Source: Mesorhizobium sp. M4B.F.Ca.ET.203.01.1.1
GTDB lineage: Bacteria; Pseudomonadota; Alphaproteobacteria; Rhizobiales; Rhizobiaceae
Assembly (NCBI RefSeq): GCF_004791025.1
Contig: NZ_SRUO01000006.1
Location: 124,001-188,000 of the forward strand
Direction: 5' to 3'
Length of the DNA stretch: 64,000 nucleotides
The notes beneath the pieces were generated by a model. It ran no database searches and was not told the origin of the DNA. It saw only the letters and a list, made by a program, of their open reading frames with translations. The position numbers and the translations under genes are program-made. This document shows, one piece after another, positions 1 through 9,028 of the stretch. Position 1 is the stretch's first letter. The number at the start of each line of letters is the position of its first letter.

Positions 1-650
1 TTGCCGCATTGCCCGCCAGCGCCACGATCGCCGTCGACATGCCGATCGGCCTGCCGGATTCTTCGCAAAAAGGCGGGCGCGGGCCGGAAGCGCTGGTGCG
101 GCCACTTCTCGGCGGTCGGCAATCCAGCGTGTTCTCGATCCCCTCGCGCGCAGCGCTCTATGCCGAGATCGATGACTTCACCACGGTCGAGGCCTGGTAT
201 GAAGCGCATCGACGCGCCAGCGAAGTCGCCAAGGTGCGTTCGGATCCGCCGCGTGGCGTGTCGATCCAGGCCTTCGGCATATTCTCCAAGATCCGTGAGA
301 TCGATTCCCTGCTGATCGCGCGGCCGGACCTGCGCGACCGCGTCTTCGAATCGCATCCCGAGGTCGCCTTCTGCCGGCTGAACGGCGGCAAAGCCATGGC
401 GCTGCCGAAAAAGGTCAAGGGCGCGATCAACCCCGCCGGCATGGAGGAGCGCAAGGCGCTGCTATGCCGGCATGGCTATGAAAAGAGCTTCCTCGACCAG
501 TCGGCGCCCAAAGGTGCCGCCGCCGACGATTTCCTCGACGCGGCAGCGATGATGCTGATCGCTGGCCGCATCGCCAGCGGCGAGGCAAGACCGCATCCGG
601 ACCCGCCGCTGACCGACCGTTTCGGCATTCCCGTAGCCATCTGGGCATGA
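1..650 (+). CDS. DUF429 domain protein, 5' end outside the window
   Basis: The reading frame is open from base 3, so the true start lies left of the window; about 215 residues are visible. The segment AVDMPIGLPD near the visible start, then ESHPEVAFCRL and, close to the C-terminus, DDFLDAAAMMLIAGRIA, are the typical conserved blocks of DUF429, a family predicted to adopt an RNase H-like nuclease fold with acidic active-site residues. The cellular role is not known. It ends 140 bases before the carbonic anhydrase gene and reads in the same direction. Family assignment is fairly sure, function is not. Confidence 0.7.
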   Translation, partial: AALPASATIAVDMPIGLPDSSQKGGRGPEALVRPLLGGRQSSVFSIPSRAALYAEIDDFTTVEAWYEAHRRASEVAKVRSDPPRGVSIQAFGIFSKIREIDSLLIARPDLRDRVFESHPEVAFCRLNGGKAMALPKKVKGAINPAGMEERKALLCRHGYEKSFLDQSAPKGAAADDFLDAAAMMLIAGRIASGEARPHPDPPLTDRFGIPVAIWA

Positions 651-790
651 CCCGGCCATGCGCGCCGCATCGCGATTGCGACGGAGCCATCCGCAATTCG
701 GCATTGCTCGCGACGGGCTTTTGCCGTTAGAGGGCTTCCGGATTGAACTGTGCAGCTGCCTCCAGCCCCCCGGAAAGGCTTTAGCCGCCC

Positions 791-1435
791 ATGCCCCATC
801 TTCCTGAGCATCTCCTCAACGGCTATCGCAATTTCATGAACGGCCGCTACCTCGCCGAAAGTGGGCGCTACCGCTCGCTGGCGCGCGAAGGCCAGGCGCC
901 CGAGACGATGATCGTCGCCTGCTGCGACTCCCGCTCCGCCCCGGAGGCGATCTTCGACGCCGGACCGGGCGAGCTGTTCGTGCTGCGCAATGTCGGCAAT
1001 CTGGTGCCCCCCTATGCGCCGGACGGCGAGTTCCATTCGACCTCGGCCGCGCTCGAATTCGCCGTGCAAAGCCTTAAGGTCAAGAACATCGTGGTGATGG
1101 GCCATGGCCGCTGCGGCGGCATCCGTGCCGCCCTCGACCCCAACTCGGCGCCGCTCTCGCCCGGCGACTTCATCGGCAAGTGGATGAGCCTGATCGCCCC
1201 AGCCGCCGAGACCGTCTCGTCCAGCACCTTCATGACGGCGACCGAGCGCCAGACCGCCCTGGAGCGCATCTCGATCCGCTATTCGATCGCCAACCTCCGG
1301 ACCTTCCCCTGCGTTTCCATCCTCGAAGGCAAGGGCAGATTGTCGCTGCATGGCGCCTGGTTCGACATCTCGACCGGCGAGCTTTGGGTGATGAACAAGG
1401 AGACCGGCGATTTCGAGCGGCCGGATCTGGGGTGA
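791..1435 (+). CDS. beta-class carbonic anhydrase
   Basis: Predicted zinc enzyme that interconverts CO2 and bicarbonate in the cytoplasm. The 214-residue length is normal for the beta class. The zinc site is visible: C44-x-D46-x-R48 in ACCDSRSAP and H105-x-x-C108 in GHGRCGG, giving the Cys-His-Cys ligands and the Asp-Arg dyad. The C-terminal part (GAWFDISTGEL) also matches the family. The gene stands alone on the plus strand, and its stop is 8 bases before the next start, so the two may be cotranscribed. Confidence 0.93.
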   Translation: MPHLPEHLLNGYRNFMNGRYLAESGRYRSLAREGQAPETMIVACCDSRSAPEAIFDAGPGELFVLRNVGNLVPPYAPDGEFHSTSAALEFAVQSLKVKNIVVMGHGRCGGIRAALDPNSAPLSPGDFIGKWMSLIAPAAETVSSSTFMTATERQTALERISIRYSIANLRTFPCVSILEGKGRLSLHGAWFDISTGELWVMNKETGDFERPDLG

Positions 1436-1443
1436 GGCCGGCG

Positions 1444-1857
1444 ATGCGGATCGTTTTCCGGGGACCCGCGATAGCCGCCGCGCTGCTCTTTTCGGCGCTC
1501 GCCGCCCGCGCCGATGACGGCGCGCTGATCGATCGCTGGTATTCGGCGCTGCTCGTCGCCGATCGAACGGAGCTGTCGGATTTGCTCGCCGACGACGTGC
1601 GGATCAAGCTCGACGACCTCGGCGTCGTGCAGACCAAGCAGGAGTTCATCGCCTCGATCGACGATTGGCAGGGCGCTGTCGCCGGCGCCACGATCCGTCA
1701 TCGCATCGAGAAGTCGGAAGCCGGTGTCACCACGGTGATCGCCTGCTACGACTTCCCCAGCAATGACATGCTGATGCGCGAGACCTTCTCCGTCGCCGGC
1801 AATCGCATCACCGCCAGCTCGCAGGCTGCGATCGCCGAGAGCTGCGAAACCTACTGA
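1444..1857 (+). CDS. secreted SnoaL/NTF2-like protein
   Basis: 137 residues from the ATG at 1444, chosen because it opens a clear signal peptide: a basic MRIVFRG start, a hydrophobic AIAAALLFSALAA core and an ARA-DD cleavage region. The mature part (DRWYSALLVADRTELSDLL, LDDLGVVQTKQEFIASI) has the helix-then-sheet pattern of small NTF2/SnoaL-like domains, which bind small ligands or act as enzymes. No catalytic residues can be named. An open frame continues upstream of 1444 but overlaps the carbonic anhydrase gene. Specific function unknown. Confidence 0.7.
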   Translation: MRIVFRGPAIAAALLFSALAARADDGALIDRWYSALLVADRTELSDLLADDVRIKLDDLGVVQTKQEFIASIDDWQGAVAGATIRHRIEKSEAGVTTVIACYDFPSNDMLMRETFSVAGNRITASSQAAIAESCETY

Positions 1858-1947
1858 CCAATCCCGATCCGGTTGCAAGGTTGCGCGCGACAGGCCCGCA
1901 CCCTACATCGGTCTCGCCTCCCATTGCCACCAATCGAAAGTTCTTCC

Positions 1948-3996
1948 ATGTCATCAGCCGTCGATCTCGTCGCCCATCCGCTGACCAAATGGCAAGGGCC
2001 GCTCGACCTGCCGGATTTTGCGCGCATCGGCGACGGCGATTTCGGCCCGGTCTTCGACGCGGCGCTGAAGGCGCATGAGGCCGAGATCGATGCGATCGCG
2101 GGCAACAGCGAGACGCCCACCATCGAAAACACGCTGGCCGCACTGGAACTCGCCGGCGAGCCGCTCGACCATGTCTCATCGATCTTCTGGTGCCGGGCCG
2201 GCGCCCACACCAATGAGGACATCCAGGCGCTGGAGCGCGATATCTCGCCGAAAATGTCGCGGCATTTCTCGGCGATCTCGATGAACGAAAAGCTGTTCGC
2301 GCGCATCGACGATCTCTACCAACGCCGCGAAAGCCTGAAGCTGGACGCCGAGACGCTGCGCGTGCTGGAAAAGACCTGGAAGGGTTTTGTCCGCTCGGGC
2401 GCCAGGCTCGACGCCGACGGCAAGAAACGACTGGCCAGGATCAACGAGGAGCTGTCCTCGCTCGGCACCAGCTTCGGCCAGAACGTGCTGGCCGACGAAC
2501 GCGACTGGGCCCTGTTTCTCGACGAAGCCGATCTTGCCGGCCTGCCGGATTTCCTGAAAAGCGCCATGGCGCAAGCCGCCGAGATGCGCGGCCAGAAGGG
2601 TCGCTATGCCGTGACGCTGTCGCGCTCGATCTACGAGCCGTTCTCGACCTTCTCGGAGCGCCGCGACCTGCGCGAGATAGCCTTCCGCGCCTTCACCATG
2701 CGCGGCCAGAACGGCGGCGCCTCCGACAACACGTCGGTTGTTCGCGACATGCTGAAGCTGCGCGCCGAGAAGGCAAAATTGCTCGGCTACGGCTCCTTCG
2801 CGGCGCTGAAGCTCGACGACACGATGGCCAAGACGCCGAAGGCGGTGCACGCGCTGCTCGACCCGGTCTGGGAGAAGGCGCTGGAGAAGGCGGCGAGCGA
2901 CCAGAAGGAATTGGAGCGGCTGGCGGCAGAGGCCGGCAGCAACGAAAAATTCGCCGCCTGGGACTGGCGCTTCTACCAGGAGAAGCTGCGCGCCGAAAAA
3001 TTCGCCTTCGACGAGGCGGAGCTGAAGCCTTATCTGCAGCTCGACCACATCATCGAGGCCTGTTTCGATGTCGCGACGCGGCTGTTCGGCATCAGCTTCG
3101 AGGAGAGAAAGGGCATCGCCGCCTGGCATCCGGATGCGCGTGTTTTCGTGGTGAAGAATGCCGACGGCAGCGAGCGCGGCCTGTTCCTCGCTGACTATTT
3201 CGCCCGGCCGTCAAAACGATCCGGCGCCTGGATGAGCGCGCTGAAATCCGGCTACACGCTCGGCCACGGCTCGCAGCCTGTCATCTACAACATCATGAAC
3301 TTCGCCAAGCCGCCGGCCGGCGAGGCCGCCCTGCTGTCGGTCGATGAGGCGAAGACCCTGTTCCACGAATTCGGCCATGCGCTGCACGGCATGCTGACCG
3401 GGGTCACCTGGCCCTCGGTTTCCGGCACGTCGGTGAGCCGCGATTTCGTCGAACTGCCCTCGCAGCTCTACGAGCACTGGCTGACGGTGCCGGCGGTGCT
3501 GGAAAAGCACGCGCTGCATGTGAAGACCGGCAAGCCGATGCCGCAGGACCTGCTCGACAAGATGCTGGCCGCCCGCACGTTCGGCGCCGGCTTTGCCACG
3601 GTCGAGTTCACGGCCTCGGCGCTGATCGACATGGCCTATCACGCACGCCCGGACGCGCCATCCGAGCCGCTTCGTTTCGAGACCGAAACGCTCGACAGAC
3701 TGGACATGCCCGACACCATCGCGATGCGCCACCGCACCCCGCATTTCGGCCATGTCTTCGCCGGCGACGGCTATTCGGCCGGCTACTACTCTTACATGTG
3801 GTCGGAAGTGCTCGACGCCGACGCCTTCGCCGCCTTCGAGGAGACAGGCGATCCCTTCAACCCGGCGCTGGCCGAGCGGCTCAAGCAAAACATCTACGCC
3901 GCCGGCGGCTCCAAGGATCCGGAAGAGCTCTACACCGCGTTTCGCGGGAAAATGCCGTCGCCGGAGGCGATGATGGTGAAGCGCGGGTTGGTGTAG
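1948..3996 (+). CDS. M3 family oligopeptidase (Dcp/OpdA type)
   Basis: Zinc metallopeptidase of family M3, which degrades short peptides in the cytoplasm. The protein is 682 residues, standard for the family. The catalytic motif HEFGH is at residues 473-477 in KTLFHEFGHALHG, followed by the downstream Glu region (SRDFVELPSQLYEHW) that supplies the third zinc ligand. Family landmarks GHGSQPVIYNIMNF and GYSAGYYSYMWSEV are present. I start it at the ATG at 1948 (MSSAVDLVAHPL); an upstream in-frame start at 1873 would add 25 residues with no family resemblance. It faces the M81 peptidase gene across a palindromic repeat. Confidence 0.93.
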   Translation: MSSAVDLVAHPLTKWQGPLDLPDFARIGDGDFGPVFDAALKAHEAEIDAIAGNSETPTIENTLAALELAGEPLDHVSSIFWCRAGAHTNEDIQALERDISPKMSRHFSAISMNEKLFARIDDLYQRRESLKLDAETLRVLEKTWKGFVRSGARLDADGKKRLARINEELSSLGTSFGQNVLADERDWALFLDEADLAGLPDFLKSAMAQAAEMRGQKGRYAVTLSRSIYEPFSTFSERRDLREIAFRAFTMRGQNGGASDNTSVVRDMLKLRAEKAKLLGYGSFAALKLDDTMAKTPKAVHALLDPVWEKALEKAASDQKELERLAAEAGSNEKFAAWDWRFYQEKLRAEKFAFDEAELKPYLQLDHIIEACFDVATRLFGISFEERKGIAAWHPDARVFVVKNADGSERGLFLADYFARPSKRSGAWMSALKSGYTLGHGSQPVIYNIMNFAKPPAGEAALLSVDEAKTLFHEFGHALHGMLTGVTWPSVSGTSVSRDFVELPSQLYEHWLTVPAVLEKHALHVKTGKPMPQDLLDKMLAARTFGAGFATVEFTASALIDMAYHARPDAPSEPLRFETETLDRLDMPDTIAMRHRTPHFGHVFAGDGYSAGYYSYMWSEVLDADAFAAFEETGDPFNPALAERLKQNIYAAGGSKDPEELYTAFRGKMPSPEAMMVKRGLV

Positions 3997-4003
3997 CGCA
4001 GAT

Positions 4004-4157
4004 AATCTCCCCCCTCGAGTGGGAGATGGCCGCAAAGCGGCCAGAGGGGGTCGGTTCGACTGGACGCGACCTCCTGCGGCAGATGGAGGCTAGCGCTTCA
4101 CGCGCGAGGACCCCCTCTGTCGCCTTTGGCGACATCTCCCCCTCAAGGGGGGAGATT
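4004..4157. repeat. inverted-repeat intergenic element, type B
   Basis: Two arms of about 50 bases, 4004-4053 and 4108-4157, are imperfect inverse copies, each bearing AATCTCCCCCCT and GAGGGGGTC cores and its own small hairpin (CTCCCCCTCAAGGGGGGAG on the right). The element fills the gap between the convergent M3 and M81 genes and overlaps the M81 stop codon. Related elements are at 34008-34167 and 35370-35528. It could act as a two-way terminator; that is inference. Confidence 0.8.
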
Positions 4158-5628
4158 AGAGCCACGGGTCCTTCACCCTCGGCCAAACCGGCCGCGTCAG
4201 CTTCCTGTAATCCGTCACCGCCGGATTGCTCGGATAGGAACTCGGCGCCGAGACATAGATGATCTCGGCGGCGATCGGCGCGAAGCCGGCATAGAAATGG
4301 TTGGTCGATTTGATCAGCAGGATGTCCTTCGACAGCGGATCGATGCCGATGTTGGAGAAAATGTCCGGTTCGAAGGTCTGCGTGCGGTTGGTGTTGAGGA
4401 TGACATCGACTTCGGTGCCTTCGATGCGAACCACCGCGGCCGACCCAAGCGTCACCCGGCTTGGCCCGAAACTCTGCCAGCCTTCGCCGACCGCCCTGAG
4501 CACCTTGACGCGCGCATCGATCGGCTCGCCTGCCAGTGGCCCGGCCTTGCCGCCGAAGCGCAGATCGATGACGGCGCCCTCGCCTGCCGCATGACAGAAC
4601 GTCACCGCGATTGGATCCCAGATGGTCGCCATGCCGACATTGCTGATGCCGCGCACGAGCAGCTCGCGCAGCACGACGGTGCCGTCGCCGGCAACGCCGC
4701 CGCCGGGATTGTCCCAGATGTCGGCGATGACCACCGGCCTGTCCGGATTCTCCTTGCGCACGGCAAGCGCGCGCTCGATGCCGTCGGCCGTGTTCAGCAT
4801 CGTCATCGCCGTCTTTTCGCGCATGGCGTAAAGCTCGCGCCCCAAGCTTTCCGCCAGCGCATCGCCCTTTTCCTTGTCGTTGTCGGTGACGACCAGGATG
4901 CGCGTGCCCATCTCGGGCACGTCGGCGGCCATGAAGCCATGGATAACCGAGACCGACAGCACGCCGTCCTTGCCGTGCAGCGCCTTGATGCGGTCGACGA
5001 AGGAGCGCATCGGCTCGCGGCTGGTCGGCAGCACCTGGATCATGCGGCAGTCGAAGGTCGAGATGACCGGCTTGATCTCGCCGCGCGCCGCGGCAAGACC
5101 GAGCTCGACGACATGCTCGCCGCGCTCGTAGAAGTCGGTGTGCGGGAATTCGAGGAAATAGGCTATGATGTCGGACGCCGCCACGCGCTTCGGCGTCAGA
5201 TGGCTGTGCGGGTCGAATTCGCAGGCGATCACCCCCTTCGGCCCGACGATGGCGCGCACGCGTTCGAGCAGATCGCCCTCGCAATCGTCATAGCCCTGCG
5301 CCACCATCGCGCCATGCAGCCCGAGGATGACGGCATCGACCGGCAGCGCCGCCTTGAGCTGGTCGAGGATCTCGTCACGCAGCGCCTCAAAAGTCTGCCG
5401 CTGGACCAGACCGCCGGGCTCGGCCCAGGTGGCGGTGCCTTCGATGACGGTCAGCCCTTCCTCAGCGGCGCGCCGGCGCAGCGCCACGATCGGCGAGGAG
5501 CACAGCGTCGGCGTTTCCGGATGCTTGCCCGGTCCGGCATAGAAGGCCATCTCGAACGAAGCCCGGTCGGTCGGCACCGGCGAGAAGGTGTTGGTTTCCG
5601 TCGCCAGCGAAGCGGTGAAGATACGCAT
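4156..5628 (-). CDS. M81 family metallopeptidase (MlrC-like)
   Basis: 490 residues starting at the ATG at 5628 (MRIFTASLATETNTFSP), the usual beginning of the M81/DUF1485 plus MlrC C-terminal architecture. The N-terminal domain shows GLHGAMVAQGYDDCEGDLL and CEFDPHSHLT, which carry putative zinc ligands; the C-terminal domain shows ADIWDNPGGGVAGDGT and KSTNHFYAGFAP. MlrC of microcystin degraders is the namesake, but here the substrate is unknown. It is the last gene of a leftward group with two permeases and a binding protein, so it probably hydrolyses an imported peptide-like or amide compound. Start is 80 bases after the permease stop. Confidence 0.9.
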   Translation of the reverse strand: MRIFTASLATETNTFSPVPTDRASFEMAFYAGPGKHPETPTLCSSPIVALRRRAAEEGLTVIEGTATWAEPGGLVQRQTFEALRDEILDQLKAALPVDAVILGLHGAMVAQGYDDCEGDLLERVRAIVGPKGVIACEFDPHSHLTPKRVAASDIIAYFLEFPHTDFYERGEHVVELGLAAARGEIKPVISTFDCRMIQVLPTSREPMRSFVDRIKALHGKDGVLSVSVIHGFMAADVPEMGTRILVVTDNDKEKGDALAESLGRELYAMREKTAMTMLNTADGIERALAVRKENPDRPVVIADIWDNPGGGVAGDGTVVLRELLVRGISNVGMATIWDPIAVTFCHAAGEGAVIDLRFGGKAGPLAGEPIDARVKVLRAVGEGWQSFGPSRVTLGSAAVVRIEGTEVDVILNTNRTQTFEPDIFSNIGIDPLSKDILLIKSTNHFYAGFAPIAAEIIYVSAPSSYPSNPAVTDYRKLTRPVWPRVKDPWL

Positions 5629-5708
5629 GAAAGCTCCGTGATGAACTTTTGTTTTTCGCAATTCCGGACGGAAAACCACTGCACACTTTTCCTGGAATTG
5701 CTGGATTG

Positions 5709-6536
5709 CTATTTGACAGCCCCGAGCGCCAGGCCGCGGACCAGGTAGCGCTGCAGCCAGATGAACAGGATCGCCACCGGCAAGGTGGCGAGTAGCGTGG
5801 CGGCCATGACATGGTGCCATTCGATCGTGTAGCGGCCGGCGACCAGCGAAAAGACCTGGATCGGCAGCGTGTAGCTTTCCTGGCTGCGCAGCATGGTGAG
5901 CGCGACGACGAATTCGTTCCAGGCGTTGATGAAGGTGAAGATCGCCGTCACCGCGATCGCCGGCAGGCAAAGCGGCAGGAACACTTTTCGCAAGGTCAGC
6001 CAGCGGCCGGCGCTTTCCATCCAGGCGGCCTCCTCGAGGTCGCGCGGGATGGTGTCGAAATAGCTCTGCAGCATCCACACGGTGAAGGCGACGTTGAAGG
6101 CCATGTAGATGAAGCCCAGCGCCGTCGTCGATTCGACCAGCCCCCAGGCCGCCATTAGCCTGAACAGCCCGAGCACCAGCACGATCGGCGAGATCATCTG
6201 CGAGATCAAAAGGAACTGGCGGAAGGCGCCGTAGCCGGCAAAGCGGAAGCGCGACATGGCGTAGGCCGCGGGCACCGAGATTAGGATGGCGCCGACGGTG
6301 GCGATCACCGACACATAGAGCGAGTTGACGAGCGCCTGGCCGAATCCGGTCGCCACCCACATGTCGGCAAAATTCGACCAGCGGAATTCGCTCGGCCACC
6401 AGGTCGGCGACAGCACTTCGGCCCGCGGCTTGACCGCGGTAAGCAGCATCACCGCGAACGGGAAGATCGTCACCACGATCAGCGGCGACAACAGCAGCCA
6501 GGCGATGATCGTGCGCTTCAGCTTGCCGTTGCTCAT
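5709..6536 (-). CDS. carbohydrate-type ABC transporter permease (MalG-like)
   Basis: 275-residue inner-membrane permease with about six hydrophobic segments ([19 protein letters not shown] at the start). The cytoplasmic EAA loop that docks the ATPase is visible as [21 protein letters not shown]. This is the MalG/UgpE type of the CUT1 family. Its ATG at 6536 overlaps the stop of the upstream permease by four bases (ATGA), so the two are translationally coupled. It works with the permease 6533-7402, the binding protein 7644-8879 and probably the ATPase 9832-10899. Substrate not predictable. Confidence 0.93.
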   Translation of the reverse strand: MSNGKLKRTIIAWLLLSPLIVVTIFPFAVMLLTAVKPRAEVLSPTWWPSEFRWSNFADMWVATGFGQALVNSLYVSVIATVGAILISVPAAYAMSRFRFAGYGAFRQFLLISQMISPIVLVLGLFRLMAAWGLVESTTALGFIYMAFNVAFTVWMLQSYFDTIPRDLEEAAWMESAGRWLTLRKVFLPLCLPAIAVTAIFTFINAWNEFVVALTMLRSQESYTLPIQVFSLVAGRYTIEWHHVMAATLLATLPVAILFIWLQRYLVRGLALGAVK

Positions 6537-7402
6537 GTGCGCTGCTCCCGCATCGCGAGCCGCACATAAATCATGGTGAAGACGAGCAGGATGGCGAACA
6601 TCACCAGCGACACCGCGGAAGCCTCGCCCAGTTTGCCGATGCGGAAAGCGAGCTTGTAGAGGTGTGTGACCAGGATGTCGGTGGAGTTCGCCGGCCCGCC
6701 CTGCGTCATCACCCAGATGATCGGGAAGGAGTTGAAGACGTAGATGGTGTTGAGCACGATGGCGATGTTGATGAACGGTTTTAAGAGCGGAAAGGTGATC
6801 TCGCGGAACAGCTGCAGCGGCGTGGCGCCCTCGAGCGCCGCCGCCTCGTAGAGGTCGTCCGGGATCGACGACAGGCCGCCGAGGAAGATGGTCGTGGTGA
6901 ACGGCACCGTCACCAATATGCCGATCAGCACCTGCATCGGGAAAGCGGTCTCGGCGCTTGCCAGCCACTGGATGTTCTGGCTGATCAGGCCGAGCCCCAT
7001 CAGCGCCGAATTCAGCATGCCGCTTTCGCCGTTGAGCGCCCAGCGCCAGACCACCGCCGTCATCGTCAGCGACACCGCCCAGGGCAGCATGATGATGACC
7101 CGGGCGAGGCCGCGGCCGTAGAAATCGGTGTTGAGGATCATCGCCACCGGGATCGACAACAACAGCGCGCCGCCGACCACCAGCACCGTCCACAGCCCGG
7201 TGCGCCAGAGCGCGGCCATGAAATCGGGATCGGCAAACAGCGCCGAGAAATTGGTCAGGCCGCTGAAGTCGCGCAACTGGCCGAAGCGGCTGACGTCATG
7301 CGTCGAGATCTGGATCAGGTCCCAGACCGGCCAGAAGATGACGACGGCCGCCAGAAACAGGCTGGGCAAGGTCAGCAGATAGGGCAGGAAACGATTTTGC
7401 AT
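6533..7402 (-). CDS. carbohydrate-type ABC transporter permease (MalF-like)
   Basis: 289 residues with about six membrane segments beginning [21 protein letters not shown]. The EAA motif is [23 protein letters not shown], typical of MalF/UgpA partners in CUT1 transporters. It overlaps the next permease by four bases. A 241-base gap holding a partial repeat separates it from the binding-protein gene upstream. Family assignment is secure; the transported solute is not known, although the M81 peptidase in the same run suggests a peptide- or amide-containing compound. Confidence 0.93.
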   Translation of the reverse strand: MQNRFLPYLLTLPSLFLAAVVIFWPVWDLIQISTHDVSRFGQLRDFSGLTNFSALFADPDFMAALWRTGLWTVLVVGGALLLSIPVAMILNTDFYGRGLARVIIMLPWAVSLTMTAVVWRWALNGESGMLNSALMGLGLISQNIQWLASAETAFPMQVLIGILVTVPFTTTIFLGGLSSIPDDLYEAAALEGATPLQLFREITFPLLKPFINIAIVLNTIYVFNSFPIIWVMTQGGPANSTDILVTHLYKLAFRIGKLGEASAVSLVMFAILLVFTMIYVRLAMREQRT

Positions 7403-7559
7403 CGGCTGGTTTGTACCGCTTTGCCGGTGGAGATTGGATTTCTGGCTTAACAGATCGACATAATCCCGCCTCGCTCTTCTCGGGGCGCCGTTTCAAGGAT
7501 TCCTTGCAAGCGTCGACGCTGCTCTCACCCACCTGCCGGTCCTCCGCAGCGGCTGCGGT

Positions 7560-7622
7560 AGATCGCCCTTCGATCGGGGGAGAGGAAGGTGTGGCGCGCT
7601 CCGACGGGGGTGGGGCGCGCCA
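7560..7622. repeat. partial type C palindromic repeat
   Basis: The gap between the permease and the binding-protein gene holds a CGATCGGGGGAGAGG core like that at 30072-30086, followed by an 8-bp inverted repeat TGGCGCGC/GCGCGCCA (7592-7599 and 7615-7622, 15-base loop). The hairpin sits just after the binding-protein gene in the direction of transcription and may weaken read-through into the permeases. The rest of the 7403-7643 gap shows nothing. Confidence 0.55.
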
Positions 7623-7643
7623 CGGGCGTCGGGAGTGAACGCC

Positions 7644-8879
7644 CTATTTCTTCAGCACGCCATTGGCCTTCTCCGCCGCCTCCTTCAAGGCAGCCTCCGG
7701 CTCGGCGCTGCCGAGATAGATCTTCTGCATCGCGTCGGAGGTGATCTGGGCGATCTCCTCCCAGCCCGGGATGACCGGCGCGAAGCGGGCGTCGGGCAGC
7801 AGCGCGGTGAAGGCGGCGAGGTCGGCATTGTTGACGTAATAGTCCATCTTCGCCTCCTCCTTGTTCACCGGCAGGAAGCCTTCGCCTTGCGTGAACTTGG
7901 CGCGCTGCTCCTTGGTGAACAGGAAGTCGAGCAGCTTCCAGGCCTCGTCCTTGTTCTTGGAGTTCTTGAACATGATGATGGAGTCGGTGACGCCATAGGT
8001 GCCGCGCGCGCCGGTCGGCCCGGCCGGGATGGCGGCGACGCCGTATTTCAGGTTCGGCGCTTCTTCCTTGATCTGGTTGGACAGGAAGGGCGCGGTGATC
8101 ATCATGCCGACCTTGCCCTGCTTGAACAGATTCTGCACGTCCTCGCGGTTGTTGGAGGTGACGCCGGGCTCGGTCAGGCCCTCGTCGATCATCGACTTGT
8201 AGAGCTTGGCGGCATCGAGCGCGCCCTGCGTGCCGAGGCCCGACGTGCCGTCCTTGTTGAGGATCTCGGTGCCCTGCGACCACATCGCGTAATAATAGTA
8301 GACGTCGGTCTCGATCTCCTTGCCCTGCAGGCCGAAGCCGAAAGTGCCGGAGCCCAGCGCCTTGATCTTGCGGGCATCTTCCTGCAGCTCGGTCCAGGTG
8401 GCCGGCGGCTTGGCGATGCCGGCCTTCTCGAACAGTTCCTTGTTGTAGTACATGGCGCGCGCCGAGGCGGCGATCGGCAGGCCGTAGGTCTTGCCCTCCA
8501 TGATCGACGGCGACAGGAACGTGTCGATGAAGCGGTCCTTGAAGTCGGGCGTGATGTAGCCGTCGAGCGGCTCGGCGACATCCTGCTGCACGAAGTCGAT
8601 CAGCCAGCGCGTGCCGATGATCGACAGGTCGGCATTGGTGCCGGCGGTGATGTCGGTGGTCAGCTTCTGCAAGAGCACCTCCCACGGCACCACTTCGAAC
8701 TTGACGGTGATGCCCGGGTTGGCCGCTTCGAATTCCTTCTTGACGTCCTGGAAATAGGGGCCGGTCTTGGCGCTGTATTCGGCAACGGTGACGCGCACCT
8801 CGCCAGCGTCGGCCGGCGCCGCGAAGGCCAGCATGCTCATTCCGGCCATCAGGCCGACAGTCCATTTCGCAAGGCTCAT
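7644..8879 (-). CDS. ABC transporter extracellular solute-binding protein, family 1
   Basis: 411 residues from the ATG at 8879, preceded on its strand by GGGAGAGAG. A signal peptide is clear (MSLAKWTVGLMAGMSMLAF, cleavage near APADAGE). The mature protein has family-1 landmarks: KKEFEAANPGITVKFEVVPW, IIGTRWLIDFV, FEKAGIAKPPATWTEL and a C-terminal YLGSAEPEAALKEAAEKAN. It delivers its ligand to the permeases 5709-7402. Upstream in-frame starts at 8930 would hide the signal peptide. It is divergent from the SDR gene, so the 150-base gap holds two promoters. Confidence 0.93.
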   Translation of the reverse strand: MSLAKWTVGLMAGMSMLAFAAPADAGEVRVTVAEYSAKTGPYFQDVKKEFEAANPGITVKFEVVPWEVLLQKLTTDITAGTNADLSIIGTRWLIDFVQQDVAEPLDGYITPDFKDRFIDTFLSPSIMEGKTYGLPIAASARAMYYNKELFEKAGIAKPPATWTELQEDARKIKALGSGTFGFGLQGKEIETDVYYYYAMWSQGTEILNKDGTSGLGTQGALDAAKLYKSMIDEGLTEPGVTSNNREDVQNLFKQGKVGMMITAPFLSNQIKEEAPNLKYGVAAIPAGPTGARGTYGVTDSIIMFKNSKNKDEAWKLLDFLFTKEQRAKFTQGEGFLPVNKEEAKMDYYVNNADLAAFTALLPDARFAPVIPGWEEIAQITSDAMQKIYLGSAEPEAALKEAAEKANGVLKK

Positions 8880-8977
8880 CTGATCTCTCTCCCATTTGAT
8901 GCGCATCTGCGCCTGCGCTCCAAGGGGCACAGGATTTATGTGACTTTCCTACATTATCCATCATTTTGCCTTCTGCA

Positions 8978-8996
8978 AGCAATTTTTCATGTTGCT
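8978..8996. promoter_or_regulatory. candidate operator in the divergent promoter region
   Basis: An AGCAA-N9-TTGCT inverted repeat lies in the 150-base gap between the divergent binding-protein and SDR genes. A second, GATGCGCATC, is at 8897-8906. The RpiR-family regulator encoded at 10930-11811 in the same locus is the obvious candidate ligand for one of them. This is based only on symmetry and position. Confidence 0.35.
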
Positions 8997-9028
8997 TAAT
9001 TACATATCGTTCAGTAGCCTTCTGCCGT

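Noticed and set aside
4126..5748. 540-codon plus-strand frame opposite the M81 gene
   Set aside because: Antisense shadow with His/Arg/Asp-rich sequence and no family pattern.
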